Source: Pseudeuparius sepicola
Lineage: Eukaryota > Arthropoda > Insecta > Coleoptera > Anthribidae
Reading direction: 5' to 3'
Assembly: GCA_963920635.1 (NCBI GenBank)
Contig: OY987298.1
Coordinates: forward strand, 145,550,257-145,614,256
Length of the DNA: 64,000 nt
In this document: positions 11,423 through 22,966 of the stretch, in pieces
Layout: every line of letters begins with the position of its first letter
How positions within the stretch are numbered: position 1 is the stretch's first letter
The notes under the pieces: generated by a model
What the model was told of the DNA's origin: nothing
The model's database searches: none
Seen by the model: the letters and a program-made list of their open reading frames with translations, nothing else
Program-made: the position numbers and the translations under genes

Positions 11423-14400
11423 AATTGTCGAAACAATGAGTTATTCCGATAAGGTAGCCACATTCCTAGAGGCCCCCACAAACGAACTGGATGCTATAAA
11501 CATCGAAGACTTAGAATTAGTGGCCGGAGATGTCTTAGAGAGGGTTAGATCACAGCCTAACTCGCCTCTAGGTAAAACGAAGAATGAATTTATTTTTTCT
11601 CGGCGAATTTTTGGTCTAATTTTTTTTTGTAGCTTCAAGAGAAGCATCGCCAATCAGGTTCTTAAATAGCTTAAGTTCGTCACGGTCGAGTTCGCCACCA
11701 CCTGTAGAATCAGAACATGAAAGTGATGAGGAATATATCGACACTATCGAGGTGAGTAATAATGGGGTAAACAATATTTTTGTCACCTTTTTTCTTTTTG
11801 CTATTCTTCCAATTGAGGCAGGATTATAATCTAAGAGTAATCAAATGTGGCAGATAGTGTATCGTTATCAGTGATCTGGTAGGCTTATTTTAGGTAGATT
11901 TAGCTGAATGGGCTATTTAATCTAAAATTCCTTTGTTGCTTGATTACAGTTTAAATAATTCAAAATGCCAATCCATTATCTTGTTAAATAGAGCGACAAC
12001 TGAGGCAACTCTTATTTTATTGCATTAAAACTGCACAAACCTGAGAAATTGCTATAGTTCATATGTTCCCTATCAGATAAAGTTAAAATTAGTTCGAAAA
12101 AATACTACTATTGTATGGACAGTAGTTCATTTATACCATGATGCACATATCAACATTCAATACACATTTGTTCACACATAGTAGTGTTTACAAATTGTTG
12201 GTGTCAGAGCAGTGACGAAGCTATGCATTAGTGAGACTAAGTATTGCTTAGGGCCAAAGGGGGCCCATAGGGGCCACCTTTCAATTTTATTCTCTAAGAG
12301 TAGAGAAAAAATAGAAAAAATGGGGAAAAAGGAAAAATACATCATGATGATGTGATTTTGTATGCCCCATTTCAACTATTTGTTCTTATAATTTCTTTTT
12401 TGGCATTTAAATTACACAAACGAAGATTATGTATTCTCCGTAGATAATAAACAAATTTAAATAATCTTCGTTTGTGTAAGCGCGCTGGCATTATTGTTGA
12501 CAATAATTTATAAACCAAGTGACATTTCCTCAGCCGCGATTGTCTTTTCAACGTCCATGGCTAATATGATTTTCCAAGCGTTAAGCAAACCCCGCATTTT
12601 ATGGGCGAAAAGTGGGTTTTTCGTAAATTAATCGAAAATTACTGCATTTAGGTATAGGAAACCTTACACAAAGTTGTCATCATTTTTAGTGGTGAATAAG
12701 ATCTCATTAAAAAAAATGGGGGTTTCTATTTGAAAATTTCGAGATTTAAGCACATTTTGAATGTAACTTTTATTCATATTTTGTGAACACCCTGTATAAG
12801 AACGGATTTATTTCTCGGCAAAGATCATTAGGTCAGGGCTTCTGTTACACGATGCCAATAATTCGTTTTGAAATTTCGCGGTTTCCTCGTATAAATTGCT
12901 AATGAACTTTAGGTCTGCATCTTTAATTTTTTTCGGAAAAATGCAAATTTCTCAAAAACGGTTGGATTTAGACATAGGACATGTTGAATGTTTTTGTTCC
13001 AAAATGATGCCTATCATCCAAAAATGCAATAATATATAGGGTGTTCCATTTGAGATAATAAAGTTGATATCGACTTCCGGTATAACCGGAAGTGCCAGAT
13101 ACACCAAAATATTTTAGTTGAGCAGCGCCCATCCGCATTGGTGAGGTGCCAAATTTTCAGAATTTTACTACTTTTAGTTTTCCATATATAGATCGATGCA
13201 ATTCGTGGTGGGCCACCCTGTATACAATAGTGTTTGTTGCGTTCGTCCTCACCGTTTCGCCCCAATACTTTGTCCAGTACCTAATTGTTATAGTGAGGAT
13301 ATGCGAAATATTAGATGACGCAGTGCTTAACAGTAACTAAATGAATATTGGGACCCTGTGAAAGGACAGGGTGAGTCAGAATGTATAGTAAATACTTTAA
13401 AGGGGTGTTCGGCAAGTGGTTTTAAGGGGGGGTCTTTCATATAAAATTTTTCGATTTGGGCTTTCCTTGCCAAGTTATTTGGGTCTACAGGGTGACCCAA
13501 AATTATTTTTTTTATTTATAACTCAATAACGGCGCTACTTAAAAATTTGAAATTTGGTATGTGTTATCTACTTACTGGAAGACGCCTTAGGGTAATTTAT
13601 TCATTTACACAGTGCCCTAAAAATGGTAAAAACTAACAACCCCTATTAATTTTTTTGCTCAAACTTTTTTGAGCTTATCTTTTTGATCTTGCAGGTTCAT
13701 CATTTCAGTGTATCTTTTCATTTTACAACAAAAGTGTACTCTTGTTTCGTAACGATAAAATCAACCATTTGCGTTGAAATTGGCAAAACGTGCCCCAAAA
13801 CACCTGTTAACTTCAACATTCGAAACATAAAACTTTTACCTACCACTTTCAAACGTTACAGATTAAATTGCCATTTAACACCCTGTATCTCGAAAACGAA
13901 TCATTTTCGGACACATGTTAATATGAACTTCTTTGGCAATTTGTGAAGTAGAATCTGCCATTAAAAATTGGCCAAGCATTTTACTTACACTCTGTATTAT
14001 AATTTTTAAATTAAAACTTTGTGTAATTATTCCTTTACTCAATGTTTAAATCAAAGGACTATTGTTATACCTGGCCGGACACTATATTAAAGACCTGTGC
14101 ATGGCGCTGTTTCAAGCGATTGCCACTGGCGCCACACGACGAACACCATTGTTCCAGAATCTTTGTAACCTAAAAACATGCAAATGTGTCTGTTACAAGC
14201 AATTTAATATCCAAAATATAATAAAGAGCTTGTTTGTTATGTCCCTTTAATATGATAAGTTTACATGGCATATTTCTATACATTTTCTTAAGAAAAGCGA
14301 GCCTAAAAAGCAAGCAAGAGTATTCTGGTATCTTTTGGTTTGAAATGAAGTCCATGGCTAGTTGTAGTGTAAGTAAGTATAGAACACATTAGATTTTTCA

Positions 14401-17400
14401 GTTTCTTCTTTATATAGTGAACCATTGGTTCGTTTTGGGGCTTTAAACAAATTTTTCTATTTTCATTCTTGCATACGTTACAAAATACTCTTCCAAAATA
14501 TAATATCTAGGATTCCCGCTTCTTCAACTGGTTGAACAGATCATCCCATAATTCCAAAAGTGTTTATTCTTCTGCAATTCATGTGATGGTTTGCGAATAA
14601 GATTTTCTTCGTGTCCATGAAAATTTCATGTTTTCACAAACAAATCTACCTATCAAAACTCTGTTAATATGACAAAACTACAAAACATTGACTGCAAAGA
14701 CAATTCGTTACCGAAAAAGGAATGGGTATTTAAAATATTCTAAATGTCAAAAACTGACATACCTATAACCACAGAATACCTCCCCTATAACCTATAATAA
14801 GACGCCATTTTTTTCTTCGAGTAGCGCCACTCCAGCCCGCAAACAACGATGAAATATAATGTCATGCTCGGGTCTTTAATATAGTGTCAGTCCAGGTTAT
14901 ACCTATTGTTATGCTAGAATTTTTCTTATATTTTTTTAAATATCTAATGTTGGGGGGATTTTTTAATATTTGCTTATGGGCCCAAGGTACTCAAGCTCCA
15001 CCACCATGTCAGAGGTGTTTTTAAATATAGATGGCTGGAGCATTTATGCTTATGCGTCTTGCCATTTTTGGTCACTGTCCGGCAGTTTTGGAGCATTTAT
15101 GGTCATTTATATAAATGTCGTCAGTTAGAGAATTAATAATGAGAATTTCTGGTCACTTATGAGCATTTATGGTCATTTATAAAAAAAACTCCATTTCTAA
15201 CCTATAAAAGTACAAAACCATTCCTAATTCTAACCTAGAATATTGCGAACTGTGTACCTAGTTTGCAAAATGGTCTAACAAAATTCAATAGTCTGGAATC
15301 ACTTCAAGAAAACAAGTGACCAAAAATTAAAATATGCTATTTGTGAATTTTGAATTTTGTAAAGCTGAATATTTTGCCCATGCAGGAAGAATGACAAAAC
15401 ATTTAATTCAATGTTCAAAGGCTCCAGTACAGATAAAGAAGTTATTTAGATTTAGTAGTAACAAAAATGTAAAAAGTATTTCTGATGTAGATGTAAGTAT
15501 TGAATATTGAATATAGCTCTCGTTATTAATTAATTTCGGTAATTTTATTGCAATAATTATAATTACTGCGTTGAATTTCAGATCAAAACTTATTTTAATA
15601 ATTTTAAATTTTAACAATATTTTATTGATTGCTAACCTAACTAACCTACATCCTACATGTACCTACGCGTTGGGTCTTCTAAATCTGTCTTCAGTCTGTA
15701 ACTAGAACCATTTTTTAAATTTTACATATTTTAATTTTTTTATTTTTGTTTTACTTTATACTTTTTTAATCAAAAGTCATACATATGGGGTCTTGTTTTA
15801 AAGGTCTTTTCACAAGCAATCGAATGGCACCATTTCCAAAAATGTCCATAAATGCTCGAGGCCTCGGCGGACATTTTTAAAAGTGTCCTGCTCAAAATCA
15901 TCTATATGCCATCTATTTAAATAGGTGGTGGAAAACTTATTCAGGATATAAGACTGTTTAAGAAAAAAAACTATTTCAAGTACCTTGTTGTCTTTCATAT
16001 GGCAGGAAGAATTGGATTCAAAAACTGTTTGATTTAACTAGATTTATAACCTGTAAATACTCCTCTAACAAAACTTACAGTTGTTTTGAATTAAATATTT
16101 TTCGTCACATTAGGGCATGCGACAGTAAAAATTGACGTATTTTCGATTTTACTTGCAAATATTTTAGTAGTTAAAAAATAGAAAATATCGATACATTTTT
16201 GCCAAAACATCGTAAGTGACAAATTTGGAGAAAATGGGTTTTTTTAACTATCGTAACTACCAAACAGTCAGGCACCTTCCAGCAAATTATCGTAAGGTAG
16301 AATAGCATAGTCTTAGAGAAAAAACTGAATTAAGTGTAACGTAAGTCACATAAAAATGTAAACAAATTTAATTTGTATATGCGAAAACATCGCATGGTCT
16401 CCAAAACATCGTAAGGTGCAAGTCACGTGGTACAAAAAGTGCTACTTACGATGCGGCGAAGTGTTTTACGACCTTTTAGTTCATTGTGTATCACTGCGGA
16501 GTTAGAACGTAAGTACCACAAAATTATGTTTCCTTATGTAATTTATTATAATTTTTAATTGTTTTCGTTGAGATTTATAGGAAAACATTGTGTGAATGTA
16601 GTTATAATTCAAAATTATCTTAATAGAAGGTAGTTTTCTATAAATTATAAGGGTTTCTAAGTAGATAATTTTATTGGTGTGATATATAACTGTTGCTAAA
16701 TAATTTATTTCATCTGAAGTGGGTCGTATCTTTTTGTATTATTTCATGGTGAGTACCCAGGTACTGCAATTATACTTAACGTGGAACATGCAATTATTCA
16801 TTTTCTTCTTTATTTATAAAAAAAGGCACAATTTGCTGTACCAACCTAACCCCTTTACTTCTTTTTATACCTGTCTGTTTGGTGGTAAACTAGAATATTA
16901 AGGCACTGTTTTTGGTTTGATCTTTCTTTAGTATTTTACTACAGTCCCCATTTATTATGTACAGGGTAGGGTGTCTTATAGGATGTTGACACATTTTTAA
17001 TCTGTAGGGTGTCTCACGCTAGCGTATTTATTCAGTAAATCCATATTACCGAAAGAAATACGAAAATATATTTAATATAAAAGTTTTTGACTTTTATAAA
17101 CTATGCATTTTAAATCTTTTGGAATATATATGGGGTTGATGGTTTGTCCTGTAATGTATCAAACTTGAATATTTTAAATATAACATCGTGTATAATATTA
17201 TTTCATTTTGAATCCCTAGTAAGATTATAGAGTGATTTCATGTATCATGTTATGTTACGTATAGGTACATGAAAATAATCTGTAATGTGACAAGAAATTA
17301 AAAAATGCAAGATATACAGGGTGCTCCATTTAAAATAAGAAAATTAGATGCGGTACGGGGCAAACCATTAACACCTTATAGTCAACAATATTTTTAAAAT

Positions 17401-18346
17401 TTATAAATCTGGACAACTTTTGCATTAAATAATTTTTTCGCATTTCCTATGGTAATTGAAAAACTTCCAGCCCTAACCATTCAAACGGGCGGACTACCTA
17501 TAATACATTTATTATAACACAAATGTGTAGAAACATAAGAGTTATAAATTGTTGTTTTACTTTATAAACAAAGAGATTTCTGTTCAGCTAAGTGCCATTT
17601 TCATATTTTTTTAAAAATAAATTACCTTAAAAGAATGATTTTTCGTTATTTCTATGATGCATTAAGTGGCTGTGTCTAAATATTATTTTTATCGTAAGTG
17701 CTGGACTTACGATAAAACTCCATTGGGAAATTATTTTTAATTTTGCCAAAGTATCGTAAGTCCAACTACAAAAAACTGAAATCATTTTGAAAAAAAAGTT
17801 ATTAATTTTCTTCAAAAAAACATCACTGATGCCAATTTTCACTTCAATGGGACATTTCTAAACAGGATTATTGAAAAAACTGCCATACTGTAAAATTTAC
17901 TAAATGAGACTTACGATGTTTTGGCGAAAATGTATCGATGTGGGACATGTTAAAACTCCCTCGTAAAAAAGAAGACATAACAAAAACACGCAATAAAAAG
18001 GCAGTTTATACATTTGGGGATTTTCAACTTCCAGAATCCGGAGCGACCGCTCATGAACGGCGCAATCCCCAACCAGGTGACGCACGTCTCGCGATCCCGG
18101 ACCCGGTCGATCGGCCACAACGTCGACATATCTCAGGAAGTGTCGCGGGCCGTCCAGAGCATAAAGGCCGACATCGAGAGGCTGAACCAAAAAGTCACTA
18201 CCCTAGAAAAAGCGAGAGTGGCGCAGCCGCGAAGTAAGACGGGATCGTTACTATTCGGCGTGCCGCCCAGTTTGGTGGCGTTGCTGTTGGTGTGGCCGTT
18301 CGTAGCTAGCTATTTTACTCAACGGTTGATGGCGAAAAGGAAATAA
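11423..18346 (+). CDS. ACBD5: ACBD5-like acyl-CoA-binding protein, C-terminal three exons (5' part outside window)
   Basis: ACBD5 is a tail-anchored peroxisomal membrane protein that binds very-long-chain acyl-CoA and tethers peroxisomes to the ER through VAP proteins. Exons: 11423-11571, 11633-11751, 18035-18346 (stop TAA 18344-18346). All joins are GT-AG and in frame. The first exon starts inside a codon and reads IVETMSYSDKVATF, which matches the stretch just after the acyl-CoA-binding domain, so that domain is encoded upstream of the window. Exon 2 is Ser/Pro-rich, then acidic. The exon 2/3 join creates EEYIDTIE after an acidic run, an FFAT-like VAP-binding motif. The last exon has a coiled coil (ISQEVSRAVQSIKADIERL) and a C-terminal membrane anchor (PSLVALLLVWPFVASYF) ending in basic MAKRK. 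Its high GC content contrasts with the flanking introns. Confidence 0.85.
12412..12479. repeat. Perfect 19 bp inverted repeat (stem-loop)
   Basis: TTACACAAACGAAGATTAT (12412-12430) is exactly complementary to 12461-12479, with a 30-base spacer. It is probably the ends of a tiny MITE; a hairpin RNA is possible but not shown. Confidence 0.75.
14064..14903. mobile_element. MITE with ~32 bp terminal inverted repeats
   Basis: The left end (14064-14095, containing GACACTATATTAAAGACC) is repeated inverted at 14871-14903 with a few mismatches. The 0.84 kb between has no coding potential. It is non-autonomous, and its superfamily is not clear. Confidence 0.75.
15026..15917. mobile_element. hAT-type non-autonomous element, copy 1, with BED zinc-finger remnant
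   Basis: Its ends, TATAGATGGC and GCCATCTAT, match those of the copy at 43678-44910, and most of the interior is shared too. About 15330-15490 encodes a broken BED-type zinc finger: C-x2-C, then [18 protein letters not shown] 7-base duplication (AATTTTG) disrupts it. Unlike copy 2, no clean 8 bp target duplication is visible. Confidence 0.7.
16187..17939. mobile_element. 1.75 kb inverted-repeat element with repeated ATCGTAAG motifs
   Basis: A 31 bp end (16187-16217, with GCCAAAACATCGTAAGT) is repeated inverted at 17909-17939 with one mismatch. ATCGTAAG or its complement CTTACGAT occurs again inside (near 16409, 16443, 17692, 17707, 17755), clustering toward both ends as transposase-binding sites often do. 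No transposase is recognisable. It lies just upstream of the last ACBD5 exon. Confidence 0.75.
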
Positions 18347-21300
18347 GTCGGGTTGCGGAAGGGGGATGGATTTTTCAGCGTAACGTAGGTTTTTTTATTG
18401 GCCGAAAGTTGAAAGGGTATACCGCATTTTTGGTTAATGAAAGAAGGTACAGATTATCAAAAAATTATTGTTTACGTTTCACTTTGCTTCTATGGCTGTT
18501 GAATTGAACGAATGAATGCTCGATGCTGTCATAAAACTACTCTTGTTTTAACAAATCAATATTTTCATATTATAATAGATCTAAATCACATTTGTAGTAA
18601 TAGTAAATCTAGATCACATTTATATGAGAAACTTTAATTTAATTCCCTGATGATGATTTAGAGACCAATCCAAATGGAAAAATCTCCGAAATAATATTCT
18701 AAAGAGGTACCCAGAAATTAATTAAAAAGTACTAATTATTTGTGCATCAAATGTCAATTTCGGATATGAGTGACTTGATGAAAACAATCTTCAGAATTGG
18801 ATGTAGCCAAACCGGTAAAGGTATAAGCCTATGAAAGTGTCATTAATTTCATCATAGGTTCAAATCCCACACGATACATTTTCTTTTTTTTTAATTATCA
18901 ACAAAAATATAGATTTGGTATATGGGGCCTTCTGTGGTGTCCTGATTAATGCTGTGGTGTCCAATTTTATATAAACAAAAATCGCTAAGTGCATTTAGTA
19001 CGTTGTATGTAGATTGTATGTTGACAACGGTAAGAAGGTCAAAAGACACGGTTTGAAGATCTTTCAAACAATTAAACGTCAGGGGAATATCCAAATATAA
19101 AATCATTGAATTATTTAATGTGTTTTTGAAGAATAACTTTTTAACAGAAGAGAATAAAGAAAATTGCATTAATGAAATATGTTGATGGGAAAAAAAAATT
19201 TGGCGTTGAGTCGCCTAGTGTCATATTTTCAGAGTGGCTAAATTGGCCAATTTATTCCTTTATACACCCTATATAATATCTCCATATCTTTGACCCTTTT
19301 TTCACCAACAGAGGCTGCACTTCTAAAAATGATAACCCTGTACATGTTTTCATGTAATATCTTTCATATTGGCTTTTTGTCTAGAATTCTATTCTTCTGC
19401 CTTTTCAGCTATTCCGTTGACAACTCGACCTTCTATTTAATTTCCTCAAAATAAAAAAATACACATGTAAAAATCAAAATAACGGAACCAGTTGCTATAT
19501 AAGTAAATTATAACCGCCTTAAATGTTTTTAACTTATAAGATAGAATAAGGTTTAAATAAACATAAAAAATGTAAAATAGAACGCAAAAGCGTGGTAAAC
19601 TAAACCTAGTTTTTTTTAAACAGAACACCCTACATATAAATTATTACATTTGTGGTTACTACGGTTAAAATAATATAAAACTTTATACCATTAAAATATG
19701 TGTTTTAGCTTGAATTTGGCGGCTTCGTTACAAAGATATACAATCAAATCAATATCATATTTCGAATTTTTTAGATAAGAATAATTTCAGTAATATTTCA
19801 AAAAGCTTCTCGGTAAACAATTCAAAATGAAGTTTCCGAGGAAATGTTTGGACAAAACATTTTTGTTATAGTCTAACGGTCTGTCTTATCACAAGACTTG
19901 CAAATTAAAGTTAAAATTTAGTAATTATTAAATATTTAAATTTAATTTCAAAACCAGCAAAATGTAAAGGTATAAAGTATAAAGTTAAGTGAATACCTAC
20001 TGTATTACATATCAAAATGTAAAAATATAGAGGAAGTTCTATACATTTAATTTGATTTTTTCAAAACTTTTCCATCTTAAAAATGTAAAGAAATATCAGG
20101 CAATTATAGAAGATTGACTGGAGTGGATCGCCACATCTGATGATTAGAATAAAAGAAAATAAAAAAAAAAATATCTGCATATTTTGAAACTCTGACCTGC
20201 CAACTTGGCTTTAAATTCACTGTCTTCATAAATTATTAGTATTTATGTATTTATTTTAATAAACTGATATCCATTTTATTTCATATAACACAAACATGGG
20301 GTATTTGACCTAAAACTGAGCTTTTGTCAGTTGGATTATTTTGTGACATTTGAACTACTTTTTCGGAAATTTTCAAATTTCGATGAAAAAAGTAAACCAT
20401 TGAATGCAGAGTGTGTATTTACTGAAAATTCAACATCCATGGAGAATAGTGAGGCCCTAAAGTGACATATAAGACATAACCTCTAAAAAGGTTGGGGGGT
20501 ATCGCAAACCATTTGATAGCTTGTAAAAGTGGTTAGGTGTACATTTTTTGTGGTATCTTGCATTTTTTTGTATATATGCAGAGTTTTATATATTATTATG
20601 ATGGTTTGGAAAATATAAAGTGATTATACATATATTAGGAATCATTTCATTAGACACTTTCCCAAAAAGTATGGCAGGTCATTTCTTCCTTTTTGTTTAA
20701 ACTAAAAAGTTGTAGCAGGTCATTTCTTCCTTTGTGTTTAAACTAAAAAATTGTGGTATGGAGTAATAAAAAATATTTGGCTAGAAAACTTTCCACACAA
20801 CTTCGTACACTGTGATTTAGTTTTATTCTGGGGGACTTGAATAAGACATATAATAATAATCCTATTTTTTATAGTTTTTACCTGTTGATAGAACTTTGAA
20901 TCACCCTGTATTTTAGTTTTTGTATTATAAAAATTATTATTTTGGTTTTGCATAGAAATACACTGAAACAGGATTTTCCAGATGTATTTTTACATCAGTT
21001 TTGCTCAAGGACAATATAGGACGAAGCATTAAAAAACATATATCTAACTGAGTATATAACTTTATTTTTATGCTATTCATTCAATAAGTACATTTCCCGT
21101 AACATCTAACAATTCATATAATGTGCTATCTATAGTAGTTATGACAGACTCGTGCAAAAATAATTATTACTCATATTTGACTATTAAAAATATGTCCAGA
21201 GTAATTAGGAAAAAGGCCATATAAAAAATTCTAAAGTCAATGTATAGATAGGTTGTATAGGCATTTCAGTCTAGAAAAGTTGGATACACGTTTTTAAGGC

Positions 21301-21864
21301 TATACAAATTCACTAGATATTAGAATACAAAAATGGTAGTTTTAGTTTATTGCAACAACATAAACAACAACAATATAAATGCAAATGACAGAGGAACAGT
21401 CACAAGAGTGATTGTAGAAAACAAATCACTTTTAGATGTAATTTGTTTTTAAGATTTCATATTTCTCAGAAATTTTATTTAATTCAAAACATTTTATTAA
21501 CGTAATTTGATCTTTGTTAAATAATAATTAATCTTACCATTAAAAACATCAATTCAAATAATGAAACAATATTAAAAAATATTGGCACTTGAAAAACAAA
21601 ATCATTTAAAACCTTGCAACTGGCAAAATGCATTTTTAAGCACCACAGTTCTTGTTTCTTACTGGAAATAATCTTCGGAAATATTTACAAATTGTACTAA
21701 GGCAATTCCTTACGTAATAAGAAATGGACGACATCATTTTGAATTACAAAGTTCGGTGACTAAGTATACAGGGTTCCCCCACTGTAAACAATCACTTTGA
21801 AACCATAGATGGTATACACAGTATGTAGGTATAAAATACAATAAACTGAAGCTACCAATGTTTT
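18347..21864. other. Gene-poor stretch downstream of ACBD5
   Basis: No coding sequence is recognised in this very AT-rich region. It contains a copy of a dispersed repeat (about 18913-19110, GTGTCCTGATTAATGCTGTG), a two-copy tandem duplication of about 38 bp (20669-20750, CAGGTCATTTCTTCCTTT) and a CACCCTGTA motif near 20902. Confidence 0.5.
20669..20750 (+). repeat. Two-copy tandem repeat of about 38 bp
   Basis: GCAGGTCATTTCTTCCTTT followed by GTTTAAACTAAAAA occurs twice back to back with two or three differences. Confidence 0.8.
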
Positions 21865-22787
21865 GTTGTCATAACCAGTGGCACACTGGAAGGTAGGAGA
21901 TGCTCCCTTTTCAAAAATAATTTCTACTCTAAAACTACTGGATTTTGATCAAACAAAGCAAATTCAAATTGCTGCTCATAAAAATCATGATTTCTTTTAA
22001 AGAATCAAAAATCAACGATATTTTTAAAAACATTACTTTTTGATATTTTTTAAATTAATATTAGCTAGTTTTTATTAACATGCATATTTCCTAACTGTTT
22101 ATATCTTGTTTCGTCAAACAAAAAAAATATTTTCAAGCATGATTAATATACTCACATCGGTAAAGTACTTTTTATTTCTTATACACTTCACAATCTTTTT
22201 ACCTACAATAAACTACAATAAAGTTCAAAAATATTTAGTTTTTTTATTTTCAGGTTAGGTTCTCTATTTTTTGTTATAAGGATTTTTTGAAATTTAATTT
22301 TTGTGAAAAGCTGCTACATTCCTTTTCAAGTATTATAATAAATATTATAAAAATTTGTCAAAGTTTTGTTTTTGTATCCAAAACGATTTTAAGGTTTTCT
22401 TTCTATGAATAAATATATTTTTAATTATCCTGATTTTAATGATTTTATTAAAAAATGGCTTTAATTAAAATAATGATTTTAATCACGATTTTAATCAACT
22501 GATTTAAATCATCTCGACCCTGTATTTAGAAAAACACACAGTTTGGAGCCTATAATGTATAAGCACTTTTTCTCTCTTTTGTGGTTATACACAGCACCAA
22601 AATGTGTCTTTTTCTAAATACATAGACTACGTTTATCTCGATGAGTTCGATCCGATTGAGAGAGGTTTGAATTCACTGGAGCGGACTCAAATAGACGGCA
22701 TAAACCCTACAGATTGAAATTCAATCATATTTAAAATTGAAGACCTCGGTGCAAAAACCGGACAAGTCCATAGTTTACAATTTTTGG

Positions 22788-22960
22788 GAAAATGAAAAAG
22801 AAACTCCCGGACTTGTCTGGTTCTTGCACCCAAGAATGCGAGCGGCCAAGTCCTTAAGCTATATATCAACGTTATTCTGCTTTGGATTTTGCTGATTCTT
22901 ACACCAAACGATCGGCGATATTTTAATACATAAATGTAGTGGAAAAAGTAAATTTTACCC
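22788..22960 (+). repeat. 173 bp direct repeat, left copy
   Basis: It is nearly identical to 25678-25850 in the same orientation (shared landmark ACTTGTCTGGTTCTTGCACC). The two copies flank the 2.7 kb transposon and lie inside the 35 bp inverted pair, so the older host element carried this block as a tandem pair and the transposon landed between them. Confidence 0.85.
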
Positions 22961-22966
22961 ATATTT

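Larger units (their letters stand above)
11752..18034. other. Large intron of the ACBD5-like gene, filled with transposon fragments
   Basis: This 6.3 kb between the last two ACBD5 exons shows no conserved coding sequence. It contains a 19 bp stem-loop (12412-12479), a MITE (14064-14903), a hAT-type remnant (15026-15917) and a 1.75 kb inverted-repeat element (16187-17939) that ends 95 bp before the last exon. Several CACCCTGTA or TACAGGGTG motifs (about 12788, 13215, 13488, 13880, 17316) look like transposon ends. Confidence 0.7.
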
